A DNA stretch of 64,000 nucleotides, from assembly GCA_003611955.1 (NCBI GenBank), contig RAZE01000001.1, positions 124,001 to 188,000 of the forward strand, read 5' to 3'. Under the pieces are notes generated by a model. It searched no databases and was not told where the DNA came from. It was given only the letters and a program-made list of their open reading frames with translations. The translations under genes and the position numbers were made by a program. Positions 27,869-37,315 of the stretch are shown here, one piece after another; position 1 is the stretch's first letter, and every line of letters begins with the position of its first letter. This stretch comes from a bacterium 1XD8-76. GTDB lineage: Bacteria; Bacillota; Clostridia; Lachnospirales; Lachnospiraceae.

Positions 27869-29294
27869 ATAGCTCTCCATAACATCCGTACAAAAATATC
27901 GTAAAAAGCAGAATGCTCTCAGTGGTCAGCCTCACCCACCAGCAAAGCCCCATAAATCTTTCCACCACGTTTATTCCGATATATTTTTTATAGTCCACAA
28001 GAAAGAGCAGGATAATCGCATAACACAATACCCTGAAATATCCCTCCGGCACTCCCAGCAGATAAAGCGAACCGTCAAACAGGATCGTCCAGTTGAAATG
28101 CATCATATCCCTCAGCAAAATCAGAGCCGGCCTCACTCCTCCCGCCCTGAAAAACAGCCACGCAAAACTGATCAGAAGAAAAACCGTGATCCGCCTCAGC
28201 AGATTTTTCCCGAATTCATTTTCCCACTTTGTTTTCTTCCGTACGACATCCCCGATAACCTGATATACTCCGTTTAACAATCCCCAGACAATATACGAAA
28301 CCGCCGGGCCATGCCACAGCCCGCTCAGCGCAAAGACAAGCAGCAGGTTGCACTCCGTCCTGAACTTCCCCTTTCTGTTCCCGCCGAGGGGAATATACAG
28401 ATAATCCCGAAACCACCCTGTCAGAGATATATGCCATCTGCGCCAGAAATCCTTCACACTCTTCGCAAAATACGGCGCGTTAAAGTTATCCGTGAGGGAA
28501 TACCCCAGCACCAGCGCCGTTCCCCTGGCGATCGTGGAATAGCCTGCAAAATCGCAGTAGATCTGAATGGCAAAAAAGAAAGTCGCGATCACGATATACA
28601 CGCCGCGGTAGGTCATGCTGTCCCCGTACACCGTATCGACGATGATCGCCGCCCTGTCCGCAATGACCATTTTCAGAAAAAATCCCCAGAGCATAAGAAC
28701 AAGCCCCCTCTGCAGATTTCCAAAGGAAAATCCTTTCGGTCTCCCAATCTGCGAGAGCAGGTTCTCTGACCGCTCGATAGGGCCCGCCACAAGCTGCGGA
28801 AAAAATGCCACAAACAGCGCATATCTCAGGAAATTTTTCTCCGCCCGGATCTCCCCTCTGTAAACATCGATCACATAGCCCAAGGCCTGAAAAATATAGA
28901 AAGAAATGCCGACGGGCAGCACGATCTCCACAACGGAGATCGCCTGCCCCGTATGAAAGGCCTCCAAAAGATGATTCCCTATCCCAATCACAAAATTCAG
29001 ATACTTGAACCAGCCCAACAGCGCCAGATTCAGGGCAACCGTCGCTGCCAGACATATCTTTTTATATTTTATCTCCTTATCTCCGGCTTGTCCCGCGCGC
29101 TCTATCCATATCCCCGCCAGATAGGTGAGACAGGTGACGCCGAGCAGCAAAAGTCCCTGCTTCCTGCCCCAGCTCATATAAAAATAGTAGGAACTGAGCA
29201 GGAGCCAGATATGCCTGACCTTTCCCGGCAGTACAAAATATACGATCGCGACTATTGGAAAAAACAATAAGAAATCAATGGAATTAAACAGCAT
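27834..29294 (-). CDS. MBOAT-family membrane O-acyltransferase
   Basis: 486 residues from the ATG at 29292-29294 (GAGGAG six bases upstream). It matches AlgI/DltB-like acyltransferases: SIDFLLFFP, FFPQLVAGPIER, DFAGYSTIARG, DFWRRWHISLT and the catalytic His in SGLWHGPAVSYIVWG. It probably passes an acetyl or similar group to the SGNH protein encoded next to it for modification of a secreted glycan or teichoic acid. There are no dltA/dltC genes nearby, so it is not the D-alanylation DltB. Confidence 0.9.
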   Translation of the reverse strand: MLFNSIDFLLFFPIVAIVYFVLPGKVRHIWLLLSSYYFYMSWGRKQGLLLLGVTCLTYLAGIWIERAGQAGDKEIKYKKICLAATVALNLALLGWFKYLNFVIGIGNHLLEAFHTGQAISVVEIVLPVGISFYIFQALGYVIDVYRGEIRAEKNFLRYALFVAFFPQLVAGPIERSENLLSQIGRPKGFSFGNLQRGLVLMLWGFFLKMVIADRAAIIVDTVYGDSMTYRGVYIVIATFFFAIQIYCDFAGYSTIARGTALVLGYSLTDNFNAPYFAKSVKDFWRRWHISLTGWFRDYLYIPLGGNRKGKFRTECNLLLVFALSGLWHGPAVSYIVWGLLNGVYQVIGDVVRKKTKWENEFGKNLLRRITVFLLISFAWLFFRAGGVRPALILLRDMMHFNWTILFDGSLYLLGVPEGYFRVLCYAIILLFLVDYKKYIGINVVERFMGLCWWVRLTTESILLFTIFLYGCYGELYDTTQFIYFQF

Positions 29295-29338
29295 CGCATG
29301 CTCCTCGATCACTGGTTCATACTCTTCGTCTCCCATTT

Positions 29339-29368
29339 ATTATACGCCAGGCCCCATGGCAGGAGCAA
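29339..29368 (-). promoter_or_regulatory. Promoter for the MBOAT/SGNH pair
   Basis: Minus strand TTGCTC (29363-29368), 18-base spacer, perfect TATAAT (29339-29344), 45 bases upstream of the MBOAT start. Confidence 0.55.
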
Positions 29369-29381
29369 CCGTTTTTCTATT

Positions 29382-30941
29382 TTAATTATAGCCCTGCCCC
29401 CCCGCAAGCATCCGCTTCACATACCCCCTGGAAAAATTATAACTCCGAAGCGACATCTCCTCCGCCCTCTCTGCGTGTCTTGTGATATAGTAATTATACC
29501 AATCATCCTCCGTCCTTTCCATCTTTCCGTTTAACGGCATGATCACCGGCGCCGCGTCCGCCGACAGACCGCTCAGATACCGGATGTCAAGTTCCCTTCC
29601 CATCTCCGTATCCTCTGCTCTCTGTTCCAGGCAGGCCGAAATATTGTAGCGGGCGATCCAGTAATCCGGCCGGCTATAGGACAGCACCAGATAGCATACC
29701 GTGATCACGCACAGCCCATATCGAAACAGCGGAAAACGGTTCTTCAGCGTCTTTCCGACAATACCCGCCAGCAGCAGCGCGATCACCGCCAGCGCCCAGA
29801 GCACAAAGATCCTGAGAAAAGTCAGGTAATATGCGCCGATATACAAAAGCATCCTGTACGCGCTGGATGCCGTCATGATAAACGTACAGAGAGAGATCAC
29901 CAGAAGGATCCCCTTCAATACCCGACTCTCCCTGAAAAACCCAAGTCCTGTCAGCACCAGCGCCAGATTCATCAGACAGATAAACAGAAGCTGGAAAAAT
30001 CCCTGTCTGGCATACTGCGCGTAGGTGTAGCCCTCCGGCAGAGTACCGTACCCGGCAAACAAGTATACCACCTGTATCACGCAGAAATAGACATAGATCA
30101 GAGCGATCACAGCCGTGGCGGAGATGGCGATGATTGGCTGTCCCTTTCTGTGATCTTTCACTTCCTCGTTCAATCCCCTGCTGTCCAACAGCGACACCAT
30201 CCCATAGCTGAAGAAAAACATTACGGAGGACCAGAAAATACAGCAGAACACGTCCCACCCGTCTATATCGCCAAATACTACATGGACACTCTCCCTGAAA
30301 ATAACATCCGCCGAGGAGAGCAGGATCAACACTATGGCTATCAGCGGGATCGACGCCCCCACTCCCGCCAGCACATAGCAGGCCTGGGAATTTTTCGTTC
30401 CTCTATGTTTTTCCATCCACGCCTGTGCATCCGGAAAAAATGAAAACATCCTGCCGATACTCCCGAAAGTCAGCCCCAGAATATTTCCCAGAAACTTCCT
30501 GAACTGCCAGCGCCTCGTATCAAAATACACGGACAGCAGAAAATAGGTCATCAGTACAAAAAGCCATGCTTCATTCATCAAAATGATCCTGCTGTCGTCT
30601 GTAAAACAATTTGAAATGCCAAACAGAAGGCCTGCCGTCACCGCCCCAATGTGCTCTCCTCTCCAGGAAATACCGGACCTTCTGATAGTATAGACAGCAA
30701 AGCCGATAGTTCCTGCCACGTAAAAAGGGAAGGCGATACCCGATGCATTCCTGTAGAGACAAAAGGTAAAAAAGACCGCATAGAGAAAACATGCCGGTGC
30801 CACCTTCTCTGCCAGTTCCGGCTTTGCGGAGGAAGACTTTTTCCGCACTTCCTCGGGCACCTTATACAGCTCATTAGGGTACAGATTATCAACTCCGGAA
30901 ACGCTTGTTCCCGCAGCCGCGATTACAGTATTATTTTCCAT
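29382..30941 (-). CDS. Polytopic DUF4153/DUF4173-type membrane protein
   Basis: 519 residues. A soluble N-terminus of about 45 residues is followed by about a dozen helices and a C-terminal soluble tail of roughly 110 residues. The stretch YAQYARQGFFQLLFICLMNL is the family hallmark. Function is unknown. It is the last gene of a four-gene minus-strand group with a small XRE regulator and a DUF2975 protein, 46 bases downstream of the regulator, so it may be the regulated output. Confidence 0.78.
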   Translation of the reverse strand: MENNTVIAAAGTSVSGVDNLYPNELYKVPEEVRKKSSSAKPELAEKVAPACFLYAVFFTFCLYRNASGIAFPFYVAGTIGFAVYTIRRSGISWRGEHIGAVTAGLLFGISNCFTDDSRIILMNEAWLFVLMTYFLLSVYFDTRRWQFRKFLGNILGLTFGSIGRMFSFFPDAQAWMEKHRGTKNSQACYVLAGVGASIPLIAIVLILLSSADVIFRESVHVVFGDIDGWDVFCCIFWSSVMFFFSYGMVSLLDSRGLNEEVKDHRKGQPIIAISATAVIALIYVYFCVIQVVYLFAGYGTLPEGYTYAQYARQGFFQLLFICLMNLALVLTGLGFFRESRVLKGILLVISLCTFIMTASSAYRMLLYIGAYYLTFLRIFVLWALAVIALLLAGIVGKTLKNRFPLFRYGLCVITVCYLVLSYSRPDYWIARYNISACLEQRAEDTEMGRELDIRYLSGLSADAAPVIMPLNGKMERTEDDWYNYYITRHAERAEEMSLRSYNFSRGYVKRMLAGGQGYN

Positions 30942-30987
30942 CTTTCATAGTCCTTTCTTATTTCATTTTCGCAGCTATCTGCTGTTT

Positions 30988-31200
30988 TTACTCCTGCTCT
31001 TCCTCATACTGGAGAATATCTCCCGGCTGACAGTCCAGTGCTCTGCAGATCGCCTCCAACGTGGAAAAGCGCACGGCTTTCGCCTTATTGTTTTTCAAAA
31101 TAGACAGGTTCGCAAGGGTGATGTCCACCTCCCCGGCAAGGTCGGTGAGACTCATTTTGCGTTTTGCCATCATGACATCCAGATTAACAATGATCCCCAT
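30988..31200 (-). CDS. Small XRE-family HTH regulator (YozG-like)
   Basis: 70 residues, essentially a single HTH: MSLTDLAGEVDITLANLSILKNNKAKAVRFSTLEAICRALDCQPGDILQYE. This is the Cro/C1-type group known to be paired with DUF2975 membrane proteins. The ATG follows GTAGGAGGAAGCT. It is likely to autoregulate the four-gene group; the membrane protein encoded 33 bases upstream may control it. Confidence 0.88.
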   Translation of the reverse strand: MGIIVNLDVMMAKRKMSLTDLAGEVDITLANLSILKNNKAKAVRFSTLEAICRALDCQPGDILQYEEEQE

Positions 31201-31232
31201 AGCTTCCTCCTACATAAACTCACCTGCGCTCA

Positions 31233-31709
31233 TTATATCGTCCAGTCCGTCTCTTCCTTGTATGCCACCGCCTGCTCAAACACAAAACTCAGTACCCTGC
31301 TGAACATCCCGGCGATCAGAAAGACAAAAATGACCACACACATTGCTATCGTCATATACACGATACTGCGAACGCCCGCCATCAGCGCGATGAAAAAACT
31401 CCAGTTGCCCATCTTTCGCAGGCTGACCACATTCTCCTGCACAAAACAGTCCTCGACCTGCACCGTCTTAAAAATTTTTCGCAGCTCCCACAACAGCTTT
31501 TCCGCCGCAACTCCCAGCACAAAATAGATGATCACGGTCTCCTCATAGTGTCCAATCATATAGGGCAGCTGTTCCCCGATCCACCTGATGCTCCAGGGCA
31601 GAGTAGCCGTCACCAGCACCCCCGCATAAAACATAAAATCCAGAAGATATTTCGTCCCTTTTATCCAGCACCATTTTTTGTCCGCATCTGCAGTTTTGTT
31701 ACTTTTCAC
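31233..31709 (-). CDS. DUF2975-like four-helix membrane protein
   Basis: 158 residues, GTG start behind GGAGGAGAAGAATC. Four hydrophobic helices are visible, with the family-like segment VQEDCFV..ENVVSLRKMGNWSF between the second and third. DUF2975 proteins are nearly always adjacent to a small XRE regulator, as here, and are presumed to be its membrane partner or sensor. Function unproven. Confidence 0.75.
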   Translation of the reverse strand: MKSNKTADADKKWCWIKGTKYLLDFMFYAGVLVTATLPWSIRWIGEQLPYMIGHYEETVIIYFVLGVAAEKLLWELRKIFKTVQVEDCFVQENVVSLRKMGNWSFFIALMAGVRSIVYMTIAMCVVIFVFLIAGMFSRVLSFVFEQAVAYKEETDWTI

Positions 31710-31736
31710 GATTCTTCTCCTCCTGTTCCTCCATTT

Positions 31737-33035
31737 TTACGCTTTTCCGAAATCTCTTAAACTCTTTCCCGTATACTGAATGGCGATCCGGTTTTCCGGA
31801 TTCGCATCCGTCAGGTACAGCACGATCAAAAACATCCACTCCAGAGGCTTCATCAGAAAATAGACGACATCCGCCATATATTCTGAATGGATCAGCTTCG
31901 CCACAGGAAAACCGTACGTGTCATAGACATGCCTTACCCTTCTGTGAAAGCGGGGCGTCCTCTCCTCCAGCACCTGTTCAAACGCGTTGGCCACACACAA
32001 CTGCCTGTTGACAATGACCTGATGGCCGTGCCGCACTCCCAGGCGCTTTGGCTTTACGATCTTCTCATGTCCTCCCGCCGCCACGGTACAGAGGTAGTGT
32101 TCATCGTAATAAACATTCTGGGGCGCCACTTTCTGGGACAGGGTCCAGTCACTGGTCTCCGTGAATGCTCTGATGACCGCGTCCGGCTTTTGTCCAAACA
32201 GCACCAGAACTCCGATCAAAATTCCAAGCAGCGGCCACATCAGCAAAAATGCCGCCAGGGGCCAGCGCTCCGATCTCGCCAGAAAGCGATTGCATGCACG
32301 GAGAATCCCACCGCCCTCCTGATACCGTTCTCTCTTGGCGTCATCCGCCTCCATCATCTGTCTCCACTCCCACATCTTATGGCTCACCGTCCTCGCTGTG
32401 AGCAGCAGGCAGTTAAACGGGAAAAGCAAAAGCAGGCAGTCGAACACATCTCCCCGAAAGACCTGTATGCCCCATACTACGCTCTCCGCCGCCCCCAGAT
32501 ACATGGCCGCCATCCCCAAAACCAGAGCCAACGGCGGCATTTTCTCTATCGGAATATAATTTACTATCAGATACCCGACTACGGCCACCACTGCGATGGC
32601 GGCCACCGTGAGCTGCGCTTTGGTGTAGAGCGGCGTATGAGTCTGGCGATTTACCAGCTGTTCCGGCCAGTCTCTCCCAAAAAACACTTCATAAAAAAGA
32701 CTCAGATAGATCAGGCTGTAGAGAACACCCAGCACGACGCCCGCCACATCAAAGATTCTGCCCTTCTTATAAAGCGCATGGTTCTTTCGCCCTCTCACAA
32801 GAAGATAGATTTCCGCCCCCGTCAAAACCAATGGAAAAATCATAAACCCTCCATAAATAAACATGCCAGATATGACCGCTCCGGTCAATTCTGCTATCTC
32901 GTCAAGGCTTACGCCTCTCATAATATATAATCCCGCCATACCGATCTGTAAAACCAGCGCCAAAGCCGCCCCCAGTCCCACCGACAATAATACCGCCGCA
33001 AAGAACGGATGCTTTTTGTAAAACTTCTCTTCCAT
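31737..33035 (-). CDS. Large membrane protein with conserved cytoplasmic C-terminal domain
   Basis: 432 residues. About seven helices in the first 290 residues are followed by a soluble domain with VYYDEHYLCTVAAGGHEKIVKP, NAFEQVLEERTPRFHRRVRHVYDTYGFP and a final hydrophobic stretch (MKPLEWMFLIVLYL). I recall similar Lachnospiraceae proteins as DUF6688, but I am not certain. The conserved His/Cys residues and HEK motif suggest an enzymatic or metal-binding domain. It is the first gene of the XRE/DUF2975/DUF4153 group. Confidence 0.65.
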   Translation of the reverse strand: MEEKFYKKHPFFAAVLLSVGLGAALALVLQIGMAGLYIMRGVSLDEIAELTGAVISGMFIYGGFMIFPLVLTGAEIYLLVRGRKNHALYKKGRIFDVAGVVLGVLYSLIYLSLFYEVFFGRDWPEQLVNRQTHTPLYTKAQLTVAAIAVVAVVGYLIVNYIPIEKMPPLALVLGMAAMYLGAAESVVWGIQVFRGDVFDCLLLLFPFNCLLLTARTVSHKMWEWRQMMEADDAKRERYQEGGGILRACNRFLARSERWPLAAFLLMWPLLGILIGVLVLFGQKPDAVIRAFTETSDWTLSQKVAPQNVYYDEHYLCTVAAGGHEKIVKPKRLGVRHGHQVIVNRQLCVANAFEQVLEERTPRFHRRVRHVYDTYGFPVAKLIHSEYMADVVYFLMKPLEWMFLIVLYLTDANPENRIAIQYTGKSLRDFGKA

Positions 33036-33077
33036 GCCGCATTCCTCCCGTGGATTTTTCCAGCTTTTTCTATCGTC

Positions 33078-33106
33078 ACTATATCATCCGTTTAATCGAA
33101 TGTCAA
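33078..33106 (-). promoter_or_regulatory. Promoter of the XRE/DUF2975/DUF4153 group
   Basis: Minus strand perfect TTGACA (33101-33106), 17-base spacer, TATAGT (33078-33083), about 43 bases upstream of the first ATG. The flanking upstream DNA is very AT-rich. Confidence 0.78.
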
Positions 33107-33191
33107 TACATTTTTATTGTTTTTCAATAAATATTTATCAATTATCGATTATCACCGGTGTCCAGCCTTTGGGAATCAATCTGTGAATATC

Positions 33192-33220
33192 TTTACATTC
33201 CGCTCCATCAATAATATAAT
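33192..33220 (+). promoter_or_regulatory. Promoter of the ABC-class ATPase gene
   Basis: TTTACA (33192-33197), 17-base spacer, perfect TATAAT (33215-33220), about 57 bases upstream of the ATG. Confidence 0.75.
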
Positions 33221-33277
33221 CTATAATATTGTTTCAGATTTTAACGACTATTTAAATTATCAAACAGGAGGCACATT

Positions 33278-34984
33278 ATGAACAAATCAGCAGATTTAAG
33301 AAACCTACTCATGCGGATCGACCACAGAGGTTATCCCGCCTATAAAGATACCAGAGGAAAATACCAGTTCGACCAGTATATTCTGTCCATCGACCATGTC
33401 CAGGGAGATCCTTTCGCCTCCCCCTCCAAAGTGAGCCTTCTTGTCCCCGGGCGCATCGCCGGTTTCGGGAAAGAGTGCTATGAGACAAAGGAGCGCCGGA
33501 TCGCCTTTCAGGATCACCTGCTGCGGCGCATGTCCCTCAAAGTGAAGGACTTCTCTTTCAAGGCGAAAGGTTCCGGCAAAAGCGGCCTGATCGGCATCAG
33601 CCACCCGGGGCAGGAGATCCTGGAGCGAAGCGCCTGCACGGTAAACCCCGCAAACGGTGATGTGGAGGTCCGCATGGAGATCGGTTTTCCCGCCAATGGA
33701 CGCACGATCAACGCCGGGGAGCTGATCAAAATTCTGTTTGACTTCCTGCCTCTCTGCGTCCGCCAGACCCTGCTCGCCTCCACCTGTCCGAAGGCCGCTC
33801 TGGAGAAAGTACTGTATCTGGCGGACGACCAGAAAGCCATCCGGGAGGAACTGCAGAGACAGGGGCTGGTCGCCTTTGTCGCAAACGGCGCCATTCTGCC
33901 GAGAAAATCCGGCGTCTCCTCTCTGCCGATGAAAGAGGCGGTTCCCTTCCGGTCGCCGGAATCCATGGAAGTCACCCTCTCACTTCCCCACAGGGGTGAG
34001 CTCTCCGGCATGGGCGTCAAAAAGGGAGTGACTCTGATCGTCGGAGGCGGTTACCACGGAAAATCCACTCTGCTGGAAGCGCTGATGGCGGGTGTCTACG
34101 ACCACATCGCCGGGGACGGCAGAGAGTATGTGATCACGGACGACACGGCGGTCAAACTCCGGGCGGAGGACGGACGAAGCATCCAGAAAGCCGATATCTC
34201 CATGTTTATCCGCAACCTTCCGAACGGCAGGGACACTGCCTCCTTCTACACCGAGGACGCCAGCGGCAGTACCTCCCAGGCCGCCAACACGATAGAGGCG
34301 ATGGAAGCGGGCACCAGGGTCTTTTTGATCGACGAGGACACCAGCGCCACAAACTTCATGATCCGGGACGATCTGATGCAGCGTGTAGTGAGCCGGGATG
34401 CGGAGCCCATCATCCCCTTTATCGACAGGATCAGGGAACTCTACGACAGCTACGGCATCTCCACGATACTGGTAGCCGGGAGCTGCGGCTCCTATTTCCA
34501 CAAGTCCGACTGTATCGTCCAGATGAAGAAATATGCCCCCGTGGAGATCACCGCCTTCGCCAAAAAGGAAGCGGAGAGCTATCCCTACTCGACGGGAGAT
34601 CTCCCCGCCGCAGCGACTCCCGATTTCCGCAGGATAGTAAAGCGGGATGATGCTTTTGCGAGGGAAAACAGAATCAAGATGCGCACCGACGGAACCGACG
34701 GCTTTTCGATCAACAAGACAGAGGTAGATCTTCGCTATGTGGAACAGCTCGTGGACTCCGAACAGCTCACCTCCCTGGCCCATATGCTGAAATCCATGAA
34801 GCTCCACGATTTCGACGGCAAAAAGACGCTGCAGGAGGCGATAACAGGCGTCTATAAGAGGATCGATGCGAAAGGTTTTGCCGTGTTCGCCGGCGGGGAA
34901 TATCTGCCCGGAAATCTTGCCATGCCCAGACCGCAGGAACTGTATGCGGCCATCAACAGATGCAGGGAACTGATCAAAATATAA
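33278..34984 (+). CDS. Soluble ABC-class P-loop ATPase (PF09818 type)
   Basis: 568 residues with no membrane helices; ATG behind CAGGAGGCAC. Walker A GGGYHGKSTLLEAL and Walker B FLIDEDTSATNFM identify the predicted ATPase of the ABC class, a soluble, widely conserved and uncharacterised family. The order is a family-specific N-terminal domain (1-240), the ATPase core (about 240-420) and a C-terminal region. No partner gene is coupled; the acyl-CoA synthetase downstream has its own promoter. Biological role is unknown. Confidence 0.88.
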   Translation: MNKSADLRNLLMRIDHRGYPAYKDTRGKYQFDQYILSIDHVQGDPFASPSKVSLLVPGRIAGFGKECYETKERRIAFQDHLLRRMSLKVKDFSFKAKGSGKSGLIGISHPGQEILERSACTVNPANGDVEVRMEIGFPANGRTINAGELIKILFDFLPLCVRQTLLASTCPKAALEKVLYLADDQKAIREELQRQGLVAFVANGAILPRKSGVSSLPMKEAVPFRSPESMEVTLSLPHRGELSGMGVKKGVTLIVGGGYHGKSTLLEALMAGVYDHIAGDGREYVITDDTAVKLRAEDGRSIQKADISMFIRNLPNGRDTASFYTEDASGSTSQAANTIEAMEAGTRVFLIDEDTSATNFMIRDDLMQRVVSRDAEPIIPFIDRIRELYDSYGISTILVAGSCGSYFHKSDCIVQMKKYAPVEITAFAKKEAESYPYSTGDLPAAATPDFRRIVKRDDAFARENRIKMRTDGTDGFSINKTEVDLRYVEQLVDSEQLTSLAHMLKSMKLHDFDGKKTLQEAITGVYKRIDAKGFAVFAGGEYLPGNLAMPRPQELYAAINRCRELIKI

Positions 34985-34985
34985 G

Positions 34986-35020
34986 TTTACCTTTACTTTA
35001 ACAGGTAAAAGTGCTAAAGT
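34986..35020 (+). promoter_or_regulatory. Promoter with overlapping dyad upstream of the acyl-CoA synthetase
   Basis: TTTACT (34992-34997), 17-base spacer, TAAAGT (35015-35020). The inverted repeat TTTACCT (34986-34992) / AGGTAAA (35003-35009) covers the -35 box and spacer, a position expected of an operator. Confidence 0.5.
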
Positions 35021-35069
35021 GAGTGTGTAGCGTTTTTCACGGAGTATAAAGGATTGAGAGGATCAAAAA

Positions 35070-36704
35070 ATGCCAATCACAGAACTGCTTGAACAAAATT
35101 GTAAAATGTATGGAAACGATATCTGCCTTGTGGAAATCAATCCGGAAGCGAAGGACAAGCGCAGAGTCACCTGGAAAGAATATGAACTGATCGAACCCTC
35201 CCACGCCCCTTACTACAGGCGTGAGATCACATGGAACGTTTTTAACGAAAAGGCAAACCGTTTCGCCAACCTGCTTTTATCCCGAGGTATCACAAAAGGC
35301 GACAAGGTTGCCATCCTGCTGATGAACTGTCTGGAATGGCTGCCGATTTACTTCGGTATTTTGAAGACCGGCGCTCTCGCCGTACCTTTAAACTTTCGTT
35401 ACTCGTCCAGCGAGATCGAATACTGTCTGGATCTGTCCGAAACCGATATCCTGATCTTCGGTCCTGAGTTTATCGGCCGGATCGAGGAGATCGCGGACCG
35501 CATCAGCACAAACAGGCTCCTGCTCTTCTTCGGAGAAAACTGCCCCACTTTCGCGGAGGACTACAATATTCTGACCGCCGACTGTTCCAGCGTATCGCCG
35601 AATATCGCGCTGACGGACAAGGAGGATGCCGCCATCTATTTTTCTTCCGGCACCACCGGTTTCCCGAAAGCTATCTTACATAACCATGAGAGCCTCATGC
35701 ATTCCTGCAAAGTGGAGCAGAACCACCACGGCCAGAATAGGAACGACGTTTTCCTGTGCATTCCGCCGCTCTATCACACCGGCGCGAAAATGCACTGGTT
35801 CGGCTCTCTTTTATCCGGCAGCAGGGCCGTACTGTTGAAAGGCACAAAACCGGAGTATATACTGGACGCGGTATCCAAAGAGAAATGTACCATCGTCTGG
35901 CTTCTCGTACCCTGGGCTCAGGATATCCTGGAGGCGTTAGATTCCGGCAGATTAAAAGCGGAAGATTACGAGCTGTCGCAGTGGCGTCTCATGCACATCG
36001 GCGCACAGCCTGTTCCCCCCTCACTGATCCGGCACTGGAAGGATTACTTCCCGGATCATCTGTACGACACCAACTATGGTCTCAGTGAGTCCATCGGTCC
36101 CGGCGCCGTACATCTCGGCGTGGAGAATATCCATAAAGTGGGGGCCATCGGCATTCCCGGTTACGGCTGGGAAACAAAGATCATTGATCCCGACGGCGTC
36201 CCCGTAAACCGCGGAGATGTGGGAGAATTATGCGTCAAGGGCCCCGGCGTGATGACCTGCTACTACAATGACAAAAAGGCGACCGAAGAAGTCTTAAAAG
36301 ACGGCTGGCTTTTGACCGGGGATATGGCAAAACAGGATGAGGACGGCTTCTACTATCTGGTGGACCGCAAGAAGGATGTGATCATCAGCGGCGGCGAGAA
36401 TCTTTACCCGGTACAGATCGAGGACTTCATCCGCACCCACAACGCCGTTCACGATGTGGCGGTGATCGGGCTTCCCGATAAGCGCCTGGGCGAGATCGCG
36501 GCGGCGATTATCGAATTGAAATCCGGCATGACCTGCAGTGAGGATGAAATGAATCTGTTCTGCACCGGTCTTCCCAGGTACAAACGTCCCCGGAAGATCA
36601 TCTTTGACGACATTCCGAGAAACCCCACCGGCAAGATCGAAAAACCGGTACTGCGCGAACGGTATCAGGTGCATCGGCTTGTGGAGGCGGAAGTCAACGC
36701 ATAA
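35070..36704 (+). CDS. AMP-dependent acyl-CoA synthetase/ligase
   Basis: 544 residues, class I adenylate-forming enzyme. Motifs in order: YFSSGTTGFPKAILH (P-loop A3), YDTNYGLSES (A5), GWLLTGDMAKQDEDGFYYLVDRKKDVIISGGENLYP (A7-A8) and PTGKIEKPVLRE (A10 lysine). An unusual stretch before the core (ELIEPSHAPYYRREITW, residues about 40-60) lengthens the N-terminus. It should activate a carboxylate through an acyl-AMP to a CoA thioester; CaiC-like crotonobetaine/carnitine or aryl-CoA ligases are the nearest in style. It has its own promoter and terminator; substrate unknown. Confidence 0.88.
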   Translation: MPITELLEQNCKMYGNDICLVEINPEAKDKRRVTWKEYELIEPSHAPYYRREITWNVFNEKANRFANLLLSRGITKGDKVAILLMNCLEWLPIYFGILKTGALAVPLNFRYSSSEIEYCLDLSETDILIFGPEFIGRIEEIADRISTNRLLLFFGENCPTFAEDYNILTADCSSVSPNIALTDKEDAAIYFSSGTTGFPKAILHNHESLMHSCKVEQNHHGQNRNDVFLCIPPLYHTGAKMHWFGSLLSGSRAVLLKGTKPEYILDAVSKEKCTIVWLLVPWAQDILEALDSGRLKAEDYELSQWRLMHIGAQPVPPSLIRHWKDYFPDHLYDTNYGLSESIGPGAVHLGVENIHKVGAIGIPGYGWETKIIDPDGVPVNRGDVGELCVKGPGVMTCYYNDKKATEEVLKDGWLLTGDMAKQDEDGFYYLVDRKKDVIISGGENLYPVQIEDFIRTHNAVHDVAVIGLPDKRLGEIAAAIIELKSGMTCSEDEMNLFCTGLPRYKRPRKIIFDDIPRNPTGKIEKPVLRERYQVHRLVEAEVNA

Positions 36705-36716
36705 ACCGGAACTTTA

Positions 36717-36747
36717 AAACCGGGCAGGCTGACACCCTGTCCGGTTT
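36717..36747 (+). terminator. Bidirectional terminator
   Basis: AAACCGGGCAGG (36717-36728) pairs with CCTGTCCGGTTT (36736-36747), one G-T wobble; T residues follow on both strands. It separates the acyl-CoA synthetase from the convergent flavin reductase. Confidence 0.85.
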
Positions 36748-36770
36748 CTCTATATAAGCCAGGAGTCTGT

Positions 36771-37274
36771 TTACCCCTCTCTGGCAGGAGCAGCTTTCCC
36801 ATACCCGTCCCATGCAAACAGCGCCTGCCTTGTCTCATCCCCGACAACTTTATCAATACTGCAAAGGTATAAATAATGATCGCCGGATTCCACCGTCTGC
36901 ATAAGAGATATTACAAAAGCATTTCTGGTATCCTCGGGTATCTGAATATCACTTCCTTCTACACTCTGTAGAGCAATGGGTACTTCTTTCAGTTTATCTT
37001 TTTGACTCCCATGAGCAGACCCAAATGCCATTACCGCCTCTTTCAGACTAACTCCCGGCGTTGCCAGGACCGCTTTCCCGGTTCTGCGGATATTTTCACC
37101 CGAATTTGATGCTTTGCCTATTGCAAATGCCAGAACAGGTGGATGAAAAGAGGAAAACATAAAAAACGATACCGGAGCAATGTTCAGAGTCCCATCCTTC
37201 TTTTTCGTGCAGACCAGCACAAGAGGATTTGGTGATGTCATTTTTGCCGCCTGTCCCATACTTATTTCTTTCAT
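36771..37274 (-). CDS. Flavin reductase-like FMN-binding protein
   Basis: 167 residues, the flavin reductase-like split-barrel family. Typical segments: TSPNPLVLVCTKKKDGTLNIAPVSFFMFSSFHPPVLAFAIGK, NIRRTGKAVLATPG and GDHYLYLCSIDKVV. Members bind FMN and serve as NAD(P)H:flavin reductases or as flavin carriers. It lies 41 bases downstream of the sugar kinase with no terminator between them, so it probably belongs to the sugar locus; its part in the pathway is not obvious. Confidence 0.85.
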   Translation of the reverse strand: MKEISMGQAAKMTSPNPLVLVCTKKKDGTLNIAPVSFFMFSSFHPPVLAFAIGKASNSGENIRRTGKAVLATPGVSLKEAVMAFGSAHGSQKDKLKEVPIALQSVEGSDIQIPEDTRNAFVISLMQTVESGDHYLYLCSIDKVVGDETRQALFAWDGYGKAAPAREG

Positions 37275-37315
37275 TATAAAACCTCCTCTTCTTTCTTAAA
37301 ATGCTATTCATTTTT

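Noticed and set aside
27834-29294. DltB assignment for the MBOAT protein
   Set aside because: No dltA or dltC gene is adjacent and the partner is a larger SGNH protein, so only a general O-acyltransferase role is supported.
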